Assembly (NCBI GenBank): GCA_023451735.1
Contig: JAEXYH010000081.1
Location: 1-49,966 of the forward strand
DNA length: 49,966 nt
Direction: 5' to 3'
Source: Pseudomonadota bacterium
Lineage (GTDB): Bacteria > Pseudomonadota > Alphaproteobacteria > Rhizobiales > Rhizobiaceae
The position numbers were made by a program, and so were the translations under genes. Positions 1-8,565 of the stretch are shown one piece after another. Position 1 is the stretch's first letter. Each line of letters starts with the position of its first letter. The notes beneath the pieces are model-generated. The model was not told the origin of the DNA. It saw only the letters and a list, made by a program, of their open reading frames with translations, and did no database searches.

Positions 1-389
1 TCACCGGTAAACCCGATTTCGACCCCGTTCTCCGCCGCATTCAGCATTACCGCCGTCCGCGTCCACGGATCGATATCTGCCGCCAGAACATCCGTCGCCC
101 CGGCCAGCTTCGCCGCGATCGCCACCAGCCCGGACCCGCTGGCAAAATCCAGCACCCGTTTGCCGGCTACCGTTTCAGGATTATCGAGAATATAGCGCGC
201 CAACCCCTGCCCGCCCGCCCAGGCAAAAGCCCAGAACGGCGGGGGCAGGCCGATGGCCTGCAGATCCTCCTCCGTCTTCAGCCACAGATCATGCGCCTCC
301 GTTGCCAGATGCAGCAGGATTTCCGGCACATGCGGCGGCCGCATGAGATCGGTATTGTCGAGAATGAAGGCCTTCGGATCGGTCTTCAC
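1..389 (-). CDS. Class I SAM-dependent methyltransferase (3' end beyond window)
   Basis: Partial gene: the reading frame runs off the left edge, so about 129 N-terminal codons are present. The translation contains a VLDFASGSG glycine-rich SAM-binding motif and a following acidic strand end (AADIDPW), typical of class I methyltransferases of the Nnt1/protein-lysine methyltransferase (ETFB-KMT, PrmA-like) group. A GTG start at 389 is chosen because it opens the frame 11 bases after the stop of the EVE-domain gene; an internal ATG at 344 would remove a conserved-looking N-terminus. It is the last visible gene of a minus-strand group headed by tsaD. The substrate cannot be told from the sequence. 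Confidence 0.75.
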   Translation of the reverse strand, partial: MKTDPKAFILDNTDLMRPPHVPEILLHLATEAHDLWLKTEEDLQAIGLPPPFWAFAWAGGQGLARYILDNPETVAGKRVLDFASGSGLVAIAAKLAGATDVLAADIDPWTRTAVMLNAAENGVEIGFTG

Positions 390-399
390 GATCGAAAAC

Positions 400-840
400 T
401 CAGGCGGGTGATTTCGGTGGATTGTCGAGACCGCCAAGCCGGCAGATCTCGAAATATTCCTCGTCCGTCACCGGCTGCACCGAAAGCCGCATCGAGGTGA
501 CGAGCGCCATCTTCTTGAATTTCGGATTGGCTTTGACGTCCTTCAACGTGACCGGCTTCGGCATGTCGGCGACAGCGCGGATATCGACGCAGTCCCATTT
601 GGGATCGCCCTTGGCCGAGCTATCCGGATGCGACAACGCGCAGACCTCGACGATCCCGACGATCTCCAGCCCCTCGTTCGAGTGGTAGAAGAAGCCTTTG
701 TCGCCGATCTTCATCGCCCGCATGTTGTTGCGCGCCAGATAGTTGCGCACCCCGGTCCATTCCTCGCCGGCATCGCCCTTGGCCTTCTGCTGCTCCCAGG
801 ACCAGACATTCGGCTCGGACTTGTAAAGCCAATAGGCCAT
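400..840 (-). CDS. EVE domain-containing protein
   Basis: 146 residues, the whole length being one EVE (PUA-like) fold related to human thymocyte nuclear protein 1. The N-terminus MAYWLYKSEP and the following WSWEQ, GVRNYLARNNM and FFYHSN segments are family signatures. EVE domains bind modified bases in nucleic acids; the bacterial role is unknown. The gene lies 8 bases downstream of the YciI-like gene and 11 bases upstream of the methyltransferase gene, so the three are probably cotranscribed. The family call is secure; the ligand is not known. Confidence 0.9.
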   Translation of the reverse strand: MAYWLYKSEPNVWSWEQQKAKGDAGEEWTGVRNYLARNNMRAMKIGDKGFFYHSNEGLEIVGIVEVCALSHPDSSAKGDPKWDCVDIRAVADMPKPVTLKDVKANPKFKKMALVTSMRLSVQPVTDEEYFEICRLGGLDNPPKSPA

Positions 841-848
841 CTATTGCC

Positions 849-1151
849 TCACTTCTGCTCGTTGGCCGGGTTGTTGAACACCCAGTTCCACGGCTTCACG
901 TCCACCTTCTCGAACAGGCCGGCAAGGTAATAGGGATCGGCTTCCGCAATCGTCCGGGCCGCTGCAATATCTGCAGCCTCGACCACGACAAGGCTGCCAT
1001 TCGGCTTGCTGTCATCATCGAGGAAAGGGCCGGCGAATTTCAGAGTGCCTTCGGCGTTGAGCTTGTTGAGATGCTCCACATGCGCCGGACGGGTATCCAT
1101 ACGGACCTGCAGGTGGCCGGGCTTGTCGGTGCAGAGAAAGGCAAACAGCAT
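849..1151 (-). CDS. YciI family protein
   Basis: 100 residues forming a single YciI/YCII-like ferredoxin-type alpha-beta domain (MLFAFLCTDKPG, AGPFLDDD, ADPYYLAGLFEKVDV). Family members are small dimeric proteins, some with hydrolase or dehalogenase activity, most uncharacterised. The start at 1151 is preferred over an in-frame start at 1181 because an AGGAGA ribosome-binding site lies just before it, and because the ten extra residues would be encoded by the edge of an interspersed repeat (1171-1220). It sits between gpsA and the EVE gene on the same strand. Confidence 0.88.
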   Translation of the reverse strand: MLFAFLCTDKPGHLQVRMDTRPAHVEHLNKLNAEGTLKFAGPFLDDDSKPNGSLVVVEAADIAAARTIAEADPYYLAGLFEKVDVKPWNWVFNNPANEQK

Positions 1152-1170
1152 TGGGGTCTCCTCTTGAAGC

Positions 1171-1220
1171 AATTCCAGCAAAAATGCGAAGCGGTTTTAC
1201 GTCCGCATTTGCGTAAAAAC
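1171..1220. repeat. Rhizobial interspersed palindromic repeat (copy 1, family C)
   Basis: A run beginning aattccagcaaaaatgcg and ending with gcgtaaaaac, with complementary arms AAATGCG / CGCATTT around a central GGTTTTACGT segment. It fills most of the gap between gpsA and the YciI gene. It matches from memory a short repeat seen many times in Rhizobium and Sinorhizobium intergenic regions; a diverged second copy lies at 38097-38147 in this window. Confidence 0.6.
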
Positions 1221-1229
1221 TAAGTCTGT

Positions 1230-2213
1230 TTACTCGGCTTTGATCGGCCGGGTCATGAGCTGTTCCATCGCGGTCATCACATCGAGACGACCATCGATGA
1301 TGGCCGCAACCGCCTCGGTGATCGGCAGGTCGACGGAATGTCTGCGGCCGAGCCGAGCCGCGACGGATGCCGCAAACGCCCCTTCGACCAATGGGCCACC
1401 GACGGTCTGCGCCGGTTCGCCTTTGCCGATCGAAATACCGAAATTCAGGTTGCGCGACTGGTGGCTTGTGCCGGTCAGGACCAGATCACCGAGACCGGAC
1501 AAGCCCCGCACCGTATCCGCATTCCCGCCCATGGCCTCGACCAGCCGGGACATTTCGGCCAAGCCCCGGGAAATCAGCGCCGCACGGGCGGATTCACCGA
1601 GCCCCGCGCCCTCGACGATACCGCATGCAATGGCGAGCACGTTCTTCAGCGCCCCACCGAGCTGCACGCCGATAACATCAGGCGATGCATAAAGCCGGAA
1701 ACTGCGGCCGGAAAGTATCTGAGCAAGCCTCTCGGCCAGAGCCGGATCGTCAGCCCCAAGCGACATCGCCGTCGGCAGGCCGCGAGCGATATCGGATGCA
1801 AAGCCCGGCCCCGACAAGACGGCCAATGCCGTTTTAGGCAATTCGGTCGACACGACCTCGGTCAGGAGTCGCTCGGAGCGATCCAGTCCCTTGGCGCAGA
1901 TGACCACGGCAGTACCCTGCGAAAGATAAGGCCCATAGTGACGCGCCGCATCAAGCTGCGCCCTCGATGGCATGGCGAAAAGGACGATATTTGCTTCCGC
2001 CACGGCATCCGGCTCGGCGGAAAACTGCAGGGCGTCCGGCAAGGGGACGCCGGGCAGAGCCGCATCATGCATGCGGTCGTCACGCAGATCGGCCATCAGG
2101 TTCGGCTGACGCCCCACAAGGGTTACCGGATGCCGGCCTTCCAGCGCGAACACCGTTGCAAGTGCGGTTCCGAATGCCCCCGCGCCGATCACGGCAATCC
2201 GCTCTTGGCTCAT
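1230..2213 (-). CDS. gpsA: Glycerol-3-phosphate dehydrogenase [NAD(P)+]
   Basis: 327 residues, the usual length. It reduces dihydroxyacetone phosphate to sn-glycerol-3-phosphate in the cytoplasm, feeding phospholipid synthesis. The N-terminal Rossmann motif GAGAFGTA is at residues 10-17, with a CAKGL segment (Lys108) and the catalytic-lysine region GGALKN (Lys190) that mark the family. Its ATG overlaps the stop of tsaD by four bases (ATGA), so the two are probably translationally coupled. An interspersed repeat separates it from the downstream YciI gene. Confidence 0.97.
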   Translation of the reverse strand: MSQERIAVIGAGAFGTALATVFALEGRHPVTLVGRQPNLMADLRDDRMHDAALPGVPLPDALQFSAEPDAVAEANIVLFAMPSRAQLDAARHYGPYLSQGTAVVICAKGLDRSERLLTEVVSTELPKTALAVLSGPGFASDIARGLPTAMSLGADDPALAERLAQILSGRSFRLYASPDVIGVQLGGALKNVLAIACGIVEGAGLGESARAALISRGLAEMSRLVEAMGGNADTVRGLSGLGDLVLTGTSHQSRNLNFGISIGKGEPAQTVGGPLVEGAFAASVAARLGRRHSVDLPITEAVAAIIDGRLDVMTAMEQLMTRPIKAE

Positions 2214-3307
2214 GCCTTCGCTCCTCGTTTGCCGGATCCGAGCAAAGTCTTCGCATCCTTATCCAGCGGCCAGCGAGAACGCGGCGCCACATTGAGATCG
2301 TCGGCCGGAAAGTCTTCCGCCATCCGCTCCAGCCCCGCCCAGGCGATCATCGCAGCATTGTCGGTGCACAGCCGAAGCGGCGGCGCGATAAAGCGGAACC
2401 CGTGTTCGAGGCAAAGCGCCTGCAGGGTGCGCCGGATTTCCTGATTGGCGGCTACACCACCTGCAACGACCAGTGCCGGCTCGGTTTCGAGACCGGAAAA
2501 CTCCTCGCGGAAACGCGCAAGTCCGCGGCCGATGCGATCGCGAAGCGTACGCGACACGGCCTTCTGGAACGAAGCGCAGATATCGGCGATATCCTGATCG
2601 GTGAGCGGCGCAATCTCGGTGGCAGCCTGCCGGACAGCGGTTTTCAGCCCCGAGAAGGAAAAGTCGAGCCGCGCCTCGCCAACCAGCGGGCGCGGTAGCG
2701 AAAACCGGTCCGGATTGCCCGACATTGCAGCTTTCTCGACTGCCGGGCCACCCGGATAGGGCAGGCCGAGCAATTTTGCCGTCTTGTCGAAAGCCTCGCC
2801 CAGCGCATCATCGATCGTCGTGCCCCAACGCTCGTATCGGCCCACACCGCGGATCAGGATGAGCTGGGTATGCCCGCCCGAGACGAGCAGCATCAGATAG
2901 GGGAAGGAAAGCCCGTCCGTCATCCGCGCGGTGAGCGCATGTCCTTCGAGATGGTTGATCGCCAGAAGCGGCTTGCCCGAGACGCGTGCGATCGCCTTTG
3001 CCGTCATCAGGCCCACCAGCAACCCGCCGATCAGGCCGGGGCCGGAAGTCGCAGCGATGGCGTCAACGTCGTCGAGGGTCACATTCGCGCGACGCAGGGC
3101 TTCTTCAACCAGCTCGTCCAGCGCTTCGACATGTGCCCGCGCTGCGATTTCCGGCACGACGCCGCCATAGGCGCTGTGCTCGTCGAGCTGCGACAGCACC
3201 ACGTCGGATAAAATCTCGCCGCGCCCGTCCTCATGACGCGCGACAACCGCAGCAGCAGTCTCGTCGCAGCTTGTTTCAATGCCGAGGATGCGCAGATATG
3301 AGGTCAT
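2210..3307 (-). CDS. tsaD: tRNA N6-adenosine threonylcarbamoyltransferase TsaD
   Basis: 365 residues. TsaD transfers threonylcarbamoyl from TC-AMP to A37 of ANN-decoding tRNAs, together with TsaB and TsaE. Visible signatures are GIETSCDETA at residues 9-18 and the metal-binding NHLEGHA (His119 and His123), plus a C-terminal CTDNAAMIAW. The start at 3307 places the family N-terminus MTSYLRILGIETS correctly; the same frame stays open far upstream into hemC, but that part is antisense shadow. It heads the tsaD-gpsA group and is divergent from hemC with about 70 bases between the starts. Confidence 0.97.
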   Translation of the reverse strand: MTSYLRILGIETSCDETAAAVVARHEDGRGEILSDVVLSQLDEHSAYGGVVPEIAARAHVEALDELVEEALRRANVTLDDVDAIAATSGPGLIGGLLVGLMTAKAIARVSGKPLLAINHLEGHALTARMTDGLSFPYLMLLVSGGHTQLILIRGVGRYERWGTTIDDALGEAFDKTAKLLGLPYPGGPAVEKAAMSGNPDRFSLPRPLVGEARLDFSFSGLKTAVRQAATEIAPLTDQDIADICASFQKAVSRTLRDRIGRGLARFREEFSGLETEPALVVAGGVAANQEIRRTLQALCLEHGFRFIAPPLRLCTDNAAMIAWAGLERMAEDFPADDLNVAPRSRWPLDKDAKTLLGSGKRGAKA

Positions 3308-3377
3308 TGGCCCTTGTTCATTGCGATGCCGGATGATCCGGTTTACGAGAGCTTCCGGTAACAACGGAATGAGACGG

Positions 3378-4307
3378 ATGCAAACAAAACCTTTCCGGAT
3401 CGGTACGCGCGGCAGCCCGCTGGCGCTGGCGCAGGCCCATGAAACGCGCGCACGGCTGATGGCGGCCCATGGCATGCCGGAAGAGATGTTCGAGATCGTC
3501 GTACTTTCGACGACCGGCGACCGCATCACCGACCGGTCACTCTCCGAGATCGGCGGCAAGGGCCTGTTCACCCAGGAGCTTGAGGAACAGCTGCAATCCG
3601 GTGAACTGGATATCGCCGTGCATTCTTCGAAGGACATGCCGACCAAACTGCCGGAAGGGCTGCATATCGCCGCCTACCTGCCGCGCGAGGATTTTCGCGA
3701 CGCTTTCATCGGCCGCACCGCATCGACCCTGAAAGCTCTGCCCGATGGCTCTACCGTCGGCACGGCCTCGTTGCGGCGCCAGGCGCTCATCAGGCGCCTT
3801 CGCCCCGATATTCAGGTAACGATCTTCCGCGGCTCTGTCGGCACGCGCCTGCGCAAGCTGGATGAAGGCCAGGTCGATGCGACCTTGCTCGCCTTTGCCG
3901 GCCTGAAGCGGCTGTCGATGGAAGAGGTCGTGACCGAACTTCTCGACCCGACCGATTTCCCGCCCGCCCCGGCCCAGGGCGCAATCTGCGTCGAAAGCCG
4001 CATCGCTGATCCGCGCACCGACGCGCTCATCGCCCCGATCAACGACCTTCCTACCTATGACGCCGTGAGCTGCGAACGCGCCTTCCTTGCCGCACTCGAT
4101 GGTTCCTGTCGCACGCCGATCGGCGGTTTTGCGATCTGTGATGGAGATCATCTGAAATTCTCCGGCTTGATCCTGACACCCGACGGTCGGCGCGAACATG
4201 CAATCGAAGTCGATGGCAAGCGGACGGATGCCGGGGCGCTCGGGCTTCGCGCCGGTGAAGCCGTCCGCGCGGCAGCCGGCACCGGCTTCTTCGACAGCTG
4301 GAGCTGA
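3378..4307 (+). CDS. hemC: Porphobilinogen deaminase (hydroxymethylbilane synthase)
   Basis: 309 residues. It joins four porphobilinogen units into hydroxymethylbilane for heme and other tetrapyrroles. It shows the N-terminal IGTRGSPLALAQ, the catalytic-aspartate segment HSSKDMPT (Asp86), arginine-rich SLRRQ, and the DGSCRTPIGG motif whose Cys244 would carry the dipyrromethane cofactor. An in-frame ATG three codons earlier (3369) is possible. It is first in the hemC-hemD-mic60-hemY group; hemD begins three bases after the stop. Confidence 0.97.
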   Translation: MQTKPFRIGTRGSPLALAQAHETRARLMAAHGMPEEMFEIVVLSTTGDRITDRSLSEIGGKGLFTQELEEQLQSGELDIAVHSSKDMPTKLPEGLHIAAYLPREDFRDAFIGRTASTLKALPDGSTVGTASLRRQALIRRLRPDIQVTIFRGSVGTRLRKLDEGQVDATLLAFAGLKRLSMEEVVTELLDPTDFPPAPAQGAICVESRIADPRTDALIAPINDLPTYDAVSCERAFLAALDGSCRTPIGGFAICDGDHLKFSGLILTPDGRREHAIEVDGKRTDAGALGLRAGEAVRAAAGTGFFDSWS

Positions 4308-4310
4308 CCC

Positions 4311-5021
4311 TTGCGGGTCCTTGTCACCCGACCGGAAACCTCGGCCGAAAAAACGGCGGAGCGGCTGAAGCTGATGGGGCATGAACCCGTCCTTCTGCCG
4401 CTCAGCAAGGCGGTGCACCACCCGCAGGCCGCGGCAGATGCTCTTGCCTTGCCCCACTCGGCGCTGATAGCGACGAGCGCCGAAGCATTGCGGGCACTTG
4501 CGAATATCGGTTCCTCTTCGGAGATTGATCACGATATCAGGCTCTTCGCAGTCGGCGAAAAAACCGCCGCGGCGGCAAAAGCGGCAGGCTTCGGCAACAT
4601 CCATATCGGCTCCGGCGACGGTGCCGGACTGGCCGATCTGATCGCTTCGAAGCTCGACACGGCGGATCGTCCGCTTCTCTATCTGGCCGGCAAACCACGC
4701 GCCGGATCGCTCGAGAACCGACTCGAAAAGCTGGATCTGGCCGTTCGTGTGGCGGAAATCTACGAAATGATCCCGGTCGATTATCGGCCGGATGAAATTT
4801 ACGAACGGCTGCTTACCCGCCCCCCTCATGCGGTGTTACTCTACTCGCGGGAAAACGCCGTCCGTTTTTTTGAAATCATCAAGCGCTATGCAGCTTCTCT
4901 TCCTGAAACGGCATTTCTCTGCATCAGCGAGCGCACCGCCGAGGCCGTGCCCGCGGCATTTCGCGCGCATCTCGGGATCGCTGAAAGCCCGGACGAAAAC
5001 GCCCTGTTGGCGCTTCTTTAA
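4311..5021 (+). CDS. hemD: Uroporphyrinogen-III synthase
   Basis: 236 residues, HEM4 fold. It cyclises hydroxymethylbilane to uroporphyrinogen III with inversion of ring D. The sequence is divergent, as usual in this family, but the N-terminus MRVLVTRPE, the central LLYLAGKPR and the SREN and CISERTAEA segments fit. The start is TTG at 4311, three bases after the hemC stop; GGAG at 4300-4303, inside the end of hemC, is a suitable ribosome-binding site. Position after hemC supports the call. About 90 bases separate it from the next gene. Confidence 0.92.
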   Translation: MRVLVTRPETSAEKTAERLKLMGHEPVLLPLSKAVHHPQAAADALALPHSALIATSAEALRALANIGSSSEIDHDIRLFAVGEKTAAAAKAAGFGNIHIGSGDGAGLADLIASKLDTADRPLLYLAGKPRAGSLENRLEKLDLAVRVAEIYEMIPVDYRPDEIYERLLTRPPHAVLLYSRENAVRFFEIIKRYAASLPETAFLCISERTAEAVPAAFRAHLGIAESPDENALLALL

Positions 5022-5111
5022 CCCGCACCTGATCCAAATTCCGGCTGCGCCCCTTTCCTTAACCGGGGCACCGACTAGGTTTTAGTGAACGCATGCAGAA
5101 AAGAGGTCGAG

Positions 5112-6422
5112 ATGGTATCCGAAAAACCACCGCGCCGGTCCAAACCGAACAAGGAACCGGTCACGATCGACCTGACGGCGGAGGAAGCCGCCGCCGTGGC
5201 AGAGCCTGTTCGCGCCAACGATAGCGACGATGTGATCGACACGCGCGAGAACGATGCCGCGGAAACGACGGTAACGACCGACGCTCCTGAAAAGGCTGAT
5301 ACGCAGGAGACTGCATCGATGGAGGCCAAGGCCGAACCCGAGGCGATTACCCCCGAGGCCCCACGTTTCGACGAGCCTGAACCTGAGCCGGCAACGGCAT
5401 CTGCCGAACCGACGAAGGAAGAGATCAAGGAAGATCCGGCACCCTTCCAGTCGACGGCCCGAACCGAAGGATATTCGACCCAAAGCCTTCCTCCCGCTCC
5501 CTCAAAGCCGGCAACCTCGACGCTGGTCGCAGCCGGCATTTTCGGCGGCATCGTCGCCCTGCTTCTGGCCGGCAGTATGCAATATGCGGGTGTCCTTCCC
5601 GGCGGCGCATCCTCGTCCGCATCGAGCGACACGGATGTTTCTGCAGAAATCGCCTCCCTTCGCCAGGAAATTGCAGCACTCGCCAGCCGACCAGTCGAAC
5701 CCTCCGGCGATATAACAAGCCGCCTGGCTGCGCTGGAAAACAGCACCGCTTCGGGCGGCAGCGGATCAGCCGAGACGGATCAGAAGCTGGCAGCGCTCGA
5801 AGCCGAGCTCGCCGACCTGAAATCGGCAAACGCAGCAGCTGCGGCAACCTCCACCCAACTGGCTGGCCGACTGCAGCAGGCGGAAGCCCAGATCAACGAC
5901 AAGGGCCCCGAACAGCAGGCGGCACGCGCGGTGGCCGCAGCAGCCCTGAAGAGCGCCGTTGACCGCGGCGGCTCGTTCGAGGCCGAACTGCAGACCTACC
6001 AGACCGTTGCCGGCGACGATCCCGCAATTTCCAAGCTTCAGCCGTTTGCCGCAAAGGGCGTCCAGTCCCGCGTCGAGCTTCAACGTCAGGTTTCGGCGGT
6101 CGCAGACAGTATGGTCGAGGCAGTCGCCCAGCCCAATTCTGATGAGGGCCTTGCTGCGCGGCTCTATTCATCTGCGTTGTCGGTTGTAAAGGTTCGCAGG
6201 GTCGGCGATGTCACCGGCAATACGCCCGAGGATATCGTCGCGCGTTTCGAGGACCGGCTTCGTTCGGGTGACTTTGCTGCCGCCGCACGCGAATGGGACA
6301 CGCTTCCCGAACCAGCCAAGACGGCATCCCAATCGTTCAAGCAGGAACTCGATGCCCGCATAGAGGTGGAAAATCTCGTCGGCGGCACGTTGACCCGCGC
6401 GCTTACCGGCACTCAAGACTGA
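5112..6422 (+). CDS. Mic60/mitofilin-like inner membrane protein (COG4223 type)
   Basis: 436 residues: an acidic, Pro/Ala/Glu-rich N-terminal segment of about 130 residues, one membrane span at roughly residues 137-160, then a periplasmic part with coiled-coil character (residues about 170-280) and a C-terminal mitofilin-like helical region. This matches alphaproteobacterial Mic60, which shapes intracytoplasmic membranes and is the ancestor of mitochondrial Mic60. The position between hemD and hemY is the diagnostic neighbourhood of this family. ATG 5112 is chosen because AGAGGTCGAG precedes it; an earlier GTG at 5085 lacks this. Confidence 0.82.
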   Translation: MVSEKPPRRSKPNKEPVTIDLTAEEAAAVAEPVRANDSDDVIDTRENDAAETTVTTDAPEKADTQETASMEAKAEPEAITPEAPRFDEPEPEPATASAEPTKEEIKEDPAPFQSTARTEGYSTQSLPPAPSKPATSTLVAAGIFGGIVALLLAGSMQYAGVLPGGASSSASSDTDVSAEIASLRQEIAALASRPVEPSGDITSRLAALENSTASGGSGSAETDQKLAALEAELADLKSANAAAAATSTQLAGRLQQAEAQINDKGPEQQAARAVAAAALKSAVDRGGSFEAELQTYQTVAGDDPAISKLQPFAAKGVQSRVELQRQVSAVADSMVEAVAQPNSDEGLAARLYSSALSVVKVRRVGDVTGNTPEDIVARFEDRLRSGDFAAAAREWDTLPEPAKTASQSFKQELDARIEVENLVGGTLTRALTGTQD

Positions 6423-6436
6423 GGACGAAAAACGGA

Positions 6437-8056
6437 ATGGTCAGACTTTTCATCTTCCTTCTCGTCGTTCTTGCTCTCGGCTGGAGCTTTGCGTGGCTCG
6501 CCGACCGGCCCGGCCTTCTGTCCATCACCTGGCAGGACCATCTGATCGAGACCAGCCTGATGGTCGCGGCCACCATGCTGGTCGCGCTGATCGGCGCCGT
6601 CATGCTTCTGTGGTGGATCGTCGGCATCATCTGGACCTCTCCCTTTTCGGTTCGCCGTTATTTCCGCGCCCGCAAACGTGACCGGGGATATCAGGCGCTG
6701 TCGACCGGCCTTATCGCAGCCGGTGCCGGTAATGCGCTTCTTGCCCGCAAGATGAGCATCCGCAGCCGCAGCCTGCTGAGCGCGGATCAGGAACCGCTGA
6801 TCCATCTTCTCGATGCGCAGGCCGCCCTCATTGAAGGCAAATATGACGATGCCCGCGCCAAGTTCGAAAGCATGTCGAAAGACCCCGAAACCCGGGAACT
6901 CGGCCTGCGCGGCCTCTACATGGAGGCCCGCCGGCTCGGTGCCGACGAAGCGGCACGGCAATATGCCGAAAAGGCGGTCGAGCACGCGCCTTATCTGCCC
7001 TGGGCATCCCAGGCGACGCTTGAATCCCAGAGCCGATCGGGCCGCTGGGACGAGGCGCTGGAAACGCTGGCTCAGCAGCGCGCCGCCAACATCGTCAGCA
7101 AATCCGAAGCCGAACGCCTGAGGGCAGTCCTCTTGACCGCCCGTGCCGGCGAGCGCCTGGAAAGCGATCCAAGCGGAGCCCGCGAGGACTCGACGGATGC
7201 GCTGAAACTGGCCAAGGATCTGGTACCCGCCGCCGTGATATCCGCCAAGGTATTGCTGCGACAGGAAAATGTCCGCAAGGCCGCATCGGTTTTGGAAGGC
7301 GTCTGGAAGCTCTCCCCGCATCCGGATATTGCCCGAACCTATGTTCGCGCTCGCAGCGGCGACAGCACGCTCGACCGTCTGAAACGTGCCGAGAAGCTGG
7401 AGGCGATCCGTCCGAATAACATCGAATCGCTCCTGATCGTCGCGCAGGCGGCACTTGATGCACAGGACTTTTCCAAAGCGCGCAGCCGGGCGGAAGCAGC
7501 GGCACGCATTGAGCCGAGCGAGCGGGTCTACCTGTTGCTGGCCGATATCGAGGAGGCAGAGACCGGTGATCAGGGCCGCATCCGGCACTGGATGCAGCAG
7601 GCGCTTCGCGCTCCACGCAACGCGTCCTGGGTGGCTGACGGTTTTGTTTCGGAAAACTGGCTTCCGGTGTCACCGGTGACCGGCAAGCTCGACGCCTTCG
7701 AGTGGAAGGTGCCGTTCAATCAGCTGGAGGGTCCGCTGGTCGAGGGCAAGGTTGCCGCAGACGAGGCGATCGCAGCACTCCCGCCGGTTGTCGTGAACGA
7801 TCGGCCACCGACGGAAACGACAAGACTTAGCGAGCCCACCGAGCCTACAATCGTCATCGAAAAGAAGCCGGCAAAGCCGACATCCGAACCGGCTGTTGCA
7901 GCAAAGACAACAGAGCCGGAGAAAGTCGCGCCCACACCTGCCAAAACGCAAGAAAGTGAAGCCGAACCGGTTCCATTTTTCGGGCGTCCGCCGGATGATC
8001 CGGGTGTGAAAGATCAAAACGCCGACCCGACCAAGACAAGGTTGCGGCTTTTCTAG
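6437..8056 (+). CDS. hemY: Heme biosynthesis HemY N-terminal domain protein with TPRs
   Basis: 539 residues. Two N-terminal membrane spans (about residues 3-20 and 40-65) are followed by a HemY_N region (SPFSVRRYFRARKRDRGYQALSTG is split across residues 67-90) and a long helical TPR-like repeat domain, then a Pro/Thr/Glu-rich low-complexity tail. It is not the protoporphyrinogen oxidase also called HemY; the role of this family is unclear, but it is regularly next to hemC/hemD and mic60. It begins 14 bases after the mic60 stop and probably belongs to the same transcript. Confidence 0.85.
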   Translation: MVRLFIFLLVVLALGWSFAWLADRPGLLSITWQDHLIETSLMVAATMLVALIGAVMLLWWIVGIIWTSPFSVRRYFRARKRDRGYQALSTGLIAAGAGNALLARKMSIRSRSLLSADQEPLIHLLDAQAALIEGKYDDARAKFESMSKDPETRELGLRGLYMEARRLGADEAARQYAEKAVEHAPYLPWASQATLESQSRSGRWDEALETLAQQRAANIVSKSEAERLRAVLLTARAGERLESDPSGAREDSTDALKLAKDLVPAAVISAKVLLRQENVRKAASVLEGVWKLSPHPDIARTYVRARSGDSTLDRLKRAEKLEAIRPNNIESLLIVAQAALDAQDFSKARSRAEAAARIEPSERVYLLLADIEEAETGDQGRIRHWMQQALRAPRNASWVADGFVSENWLPVSPVTGKLDAFEWKVPFNQLEGPLVEGKVAADEAIAALPPVVVNDRPPTETTRLSEPTEPTIVIEKKPAKPTSEPAVAAKTTEPEKVAPTPAKTQESEAEPVPFFGRPPDDPGVKDQNADPTKTRLRLF

Positions 8057-8079
8057 GAAAGATGGAGCAAGGCCTATCA

Positions 8080-8562
8080 ATGTTGGACCGCATACAGGCC
8101 TTCCTCCACACCCTCACCTCCCACGACGACAAGGAATTTGCACCGGACGATCCAAGGGTCGCTTTCGTTGCGCTCTGTTTTCAGGTCATGGAGGCGGATG
8201 GCGCCGTCTCCAAAAAGGAGCAGCAAAAGTTCCGCGAGCTGATCCGCGAACGTTATGATCTGAGCGAAGACAGGCTGAAGGCCCTGATCGAGGCCGGCCA
8301 CGACGCCGGCCACGAAGCGGTTGATTATTACCGATTCACGTCCGATCTAAGACGTCATCTCGTCAATGAAGACGACCGCGTCGAACTTCTCGGCATTCTC
8401 TGGGACATTGTTTATGCCGACGGTCAGAGAAGCGAGATAGAAGATCATGTGATTTGGAGGATTGCGGACCTTCTTGGGATTTCGTCGCGGGATCGCGTGC
8501 TACAACGCCAGCAGGCCGCAGCACGCCTTGCAGAACAAAATACGGAGGAGAGTAAGGACTAA
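8080..8562 (+). CDS. TerB-fold (tellurite resistance TerB-like) protein
   Basis: 160 residues from ATG 8080 (an ATG at 8062 adds six residues and is equally possible). All-helical, with the TerB pattern of two acidic helices: residues around FQVMEADGAVSKKEQ and the second copy around WDIVYADGQRSEIED. TerB-like domains bind divalent metal through acidic residues and occur in envelope-linked complexes; most single-domain members have no known function, and nothing here implies tellurite resistance. It follows hemY closely and the next gene starts three bases after its stop. Confidence 0.8.
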   Translation: MLDRIQAFLHTLTSHDDKEFAPDDPRVAFVALCFQVMEADGAVSKKEQQKFRELIRERYDLSEDRLKALIEAGHDAGHEAVDYYRFTSDLRRHLVNEDDRVELLGILWDIVYADGQRSEIEDHVIWRIADLLGISSRDRVLQRQQAAARLAEQNTEESKD

Positions 8563-8565
8563 CCG

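Noticed and set aside
3308..3646. 113-codon N-terminal extension of tsaD overlapping hemC
   Set aside because: The family start MTSYLRILGIETS begins at 3307; the extension is Ser-rich reverse reading of hemC.
8080..8562. Tellurite-resistance operon, suggested by the TerB-like fold
   Set aside because: No terA, terC, terD or terE gene is near; a lone TerB-fold protein next to hemY does not indicate metal resistance.
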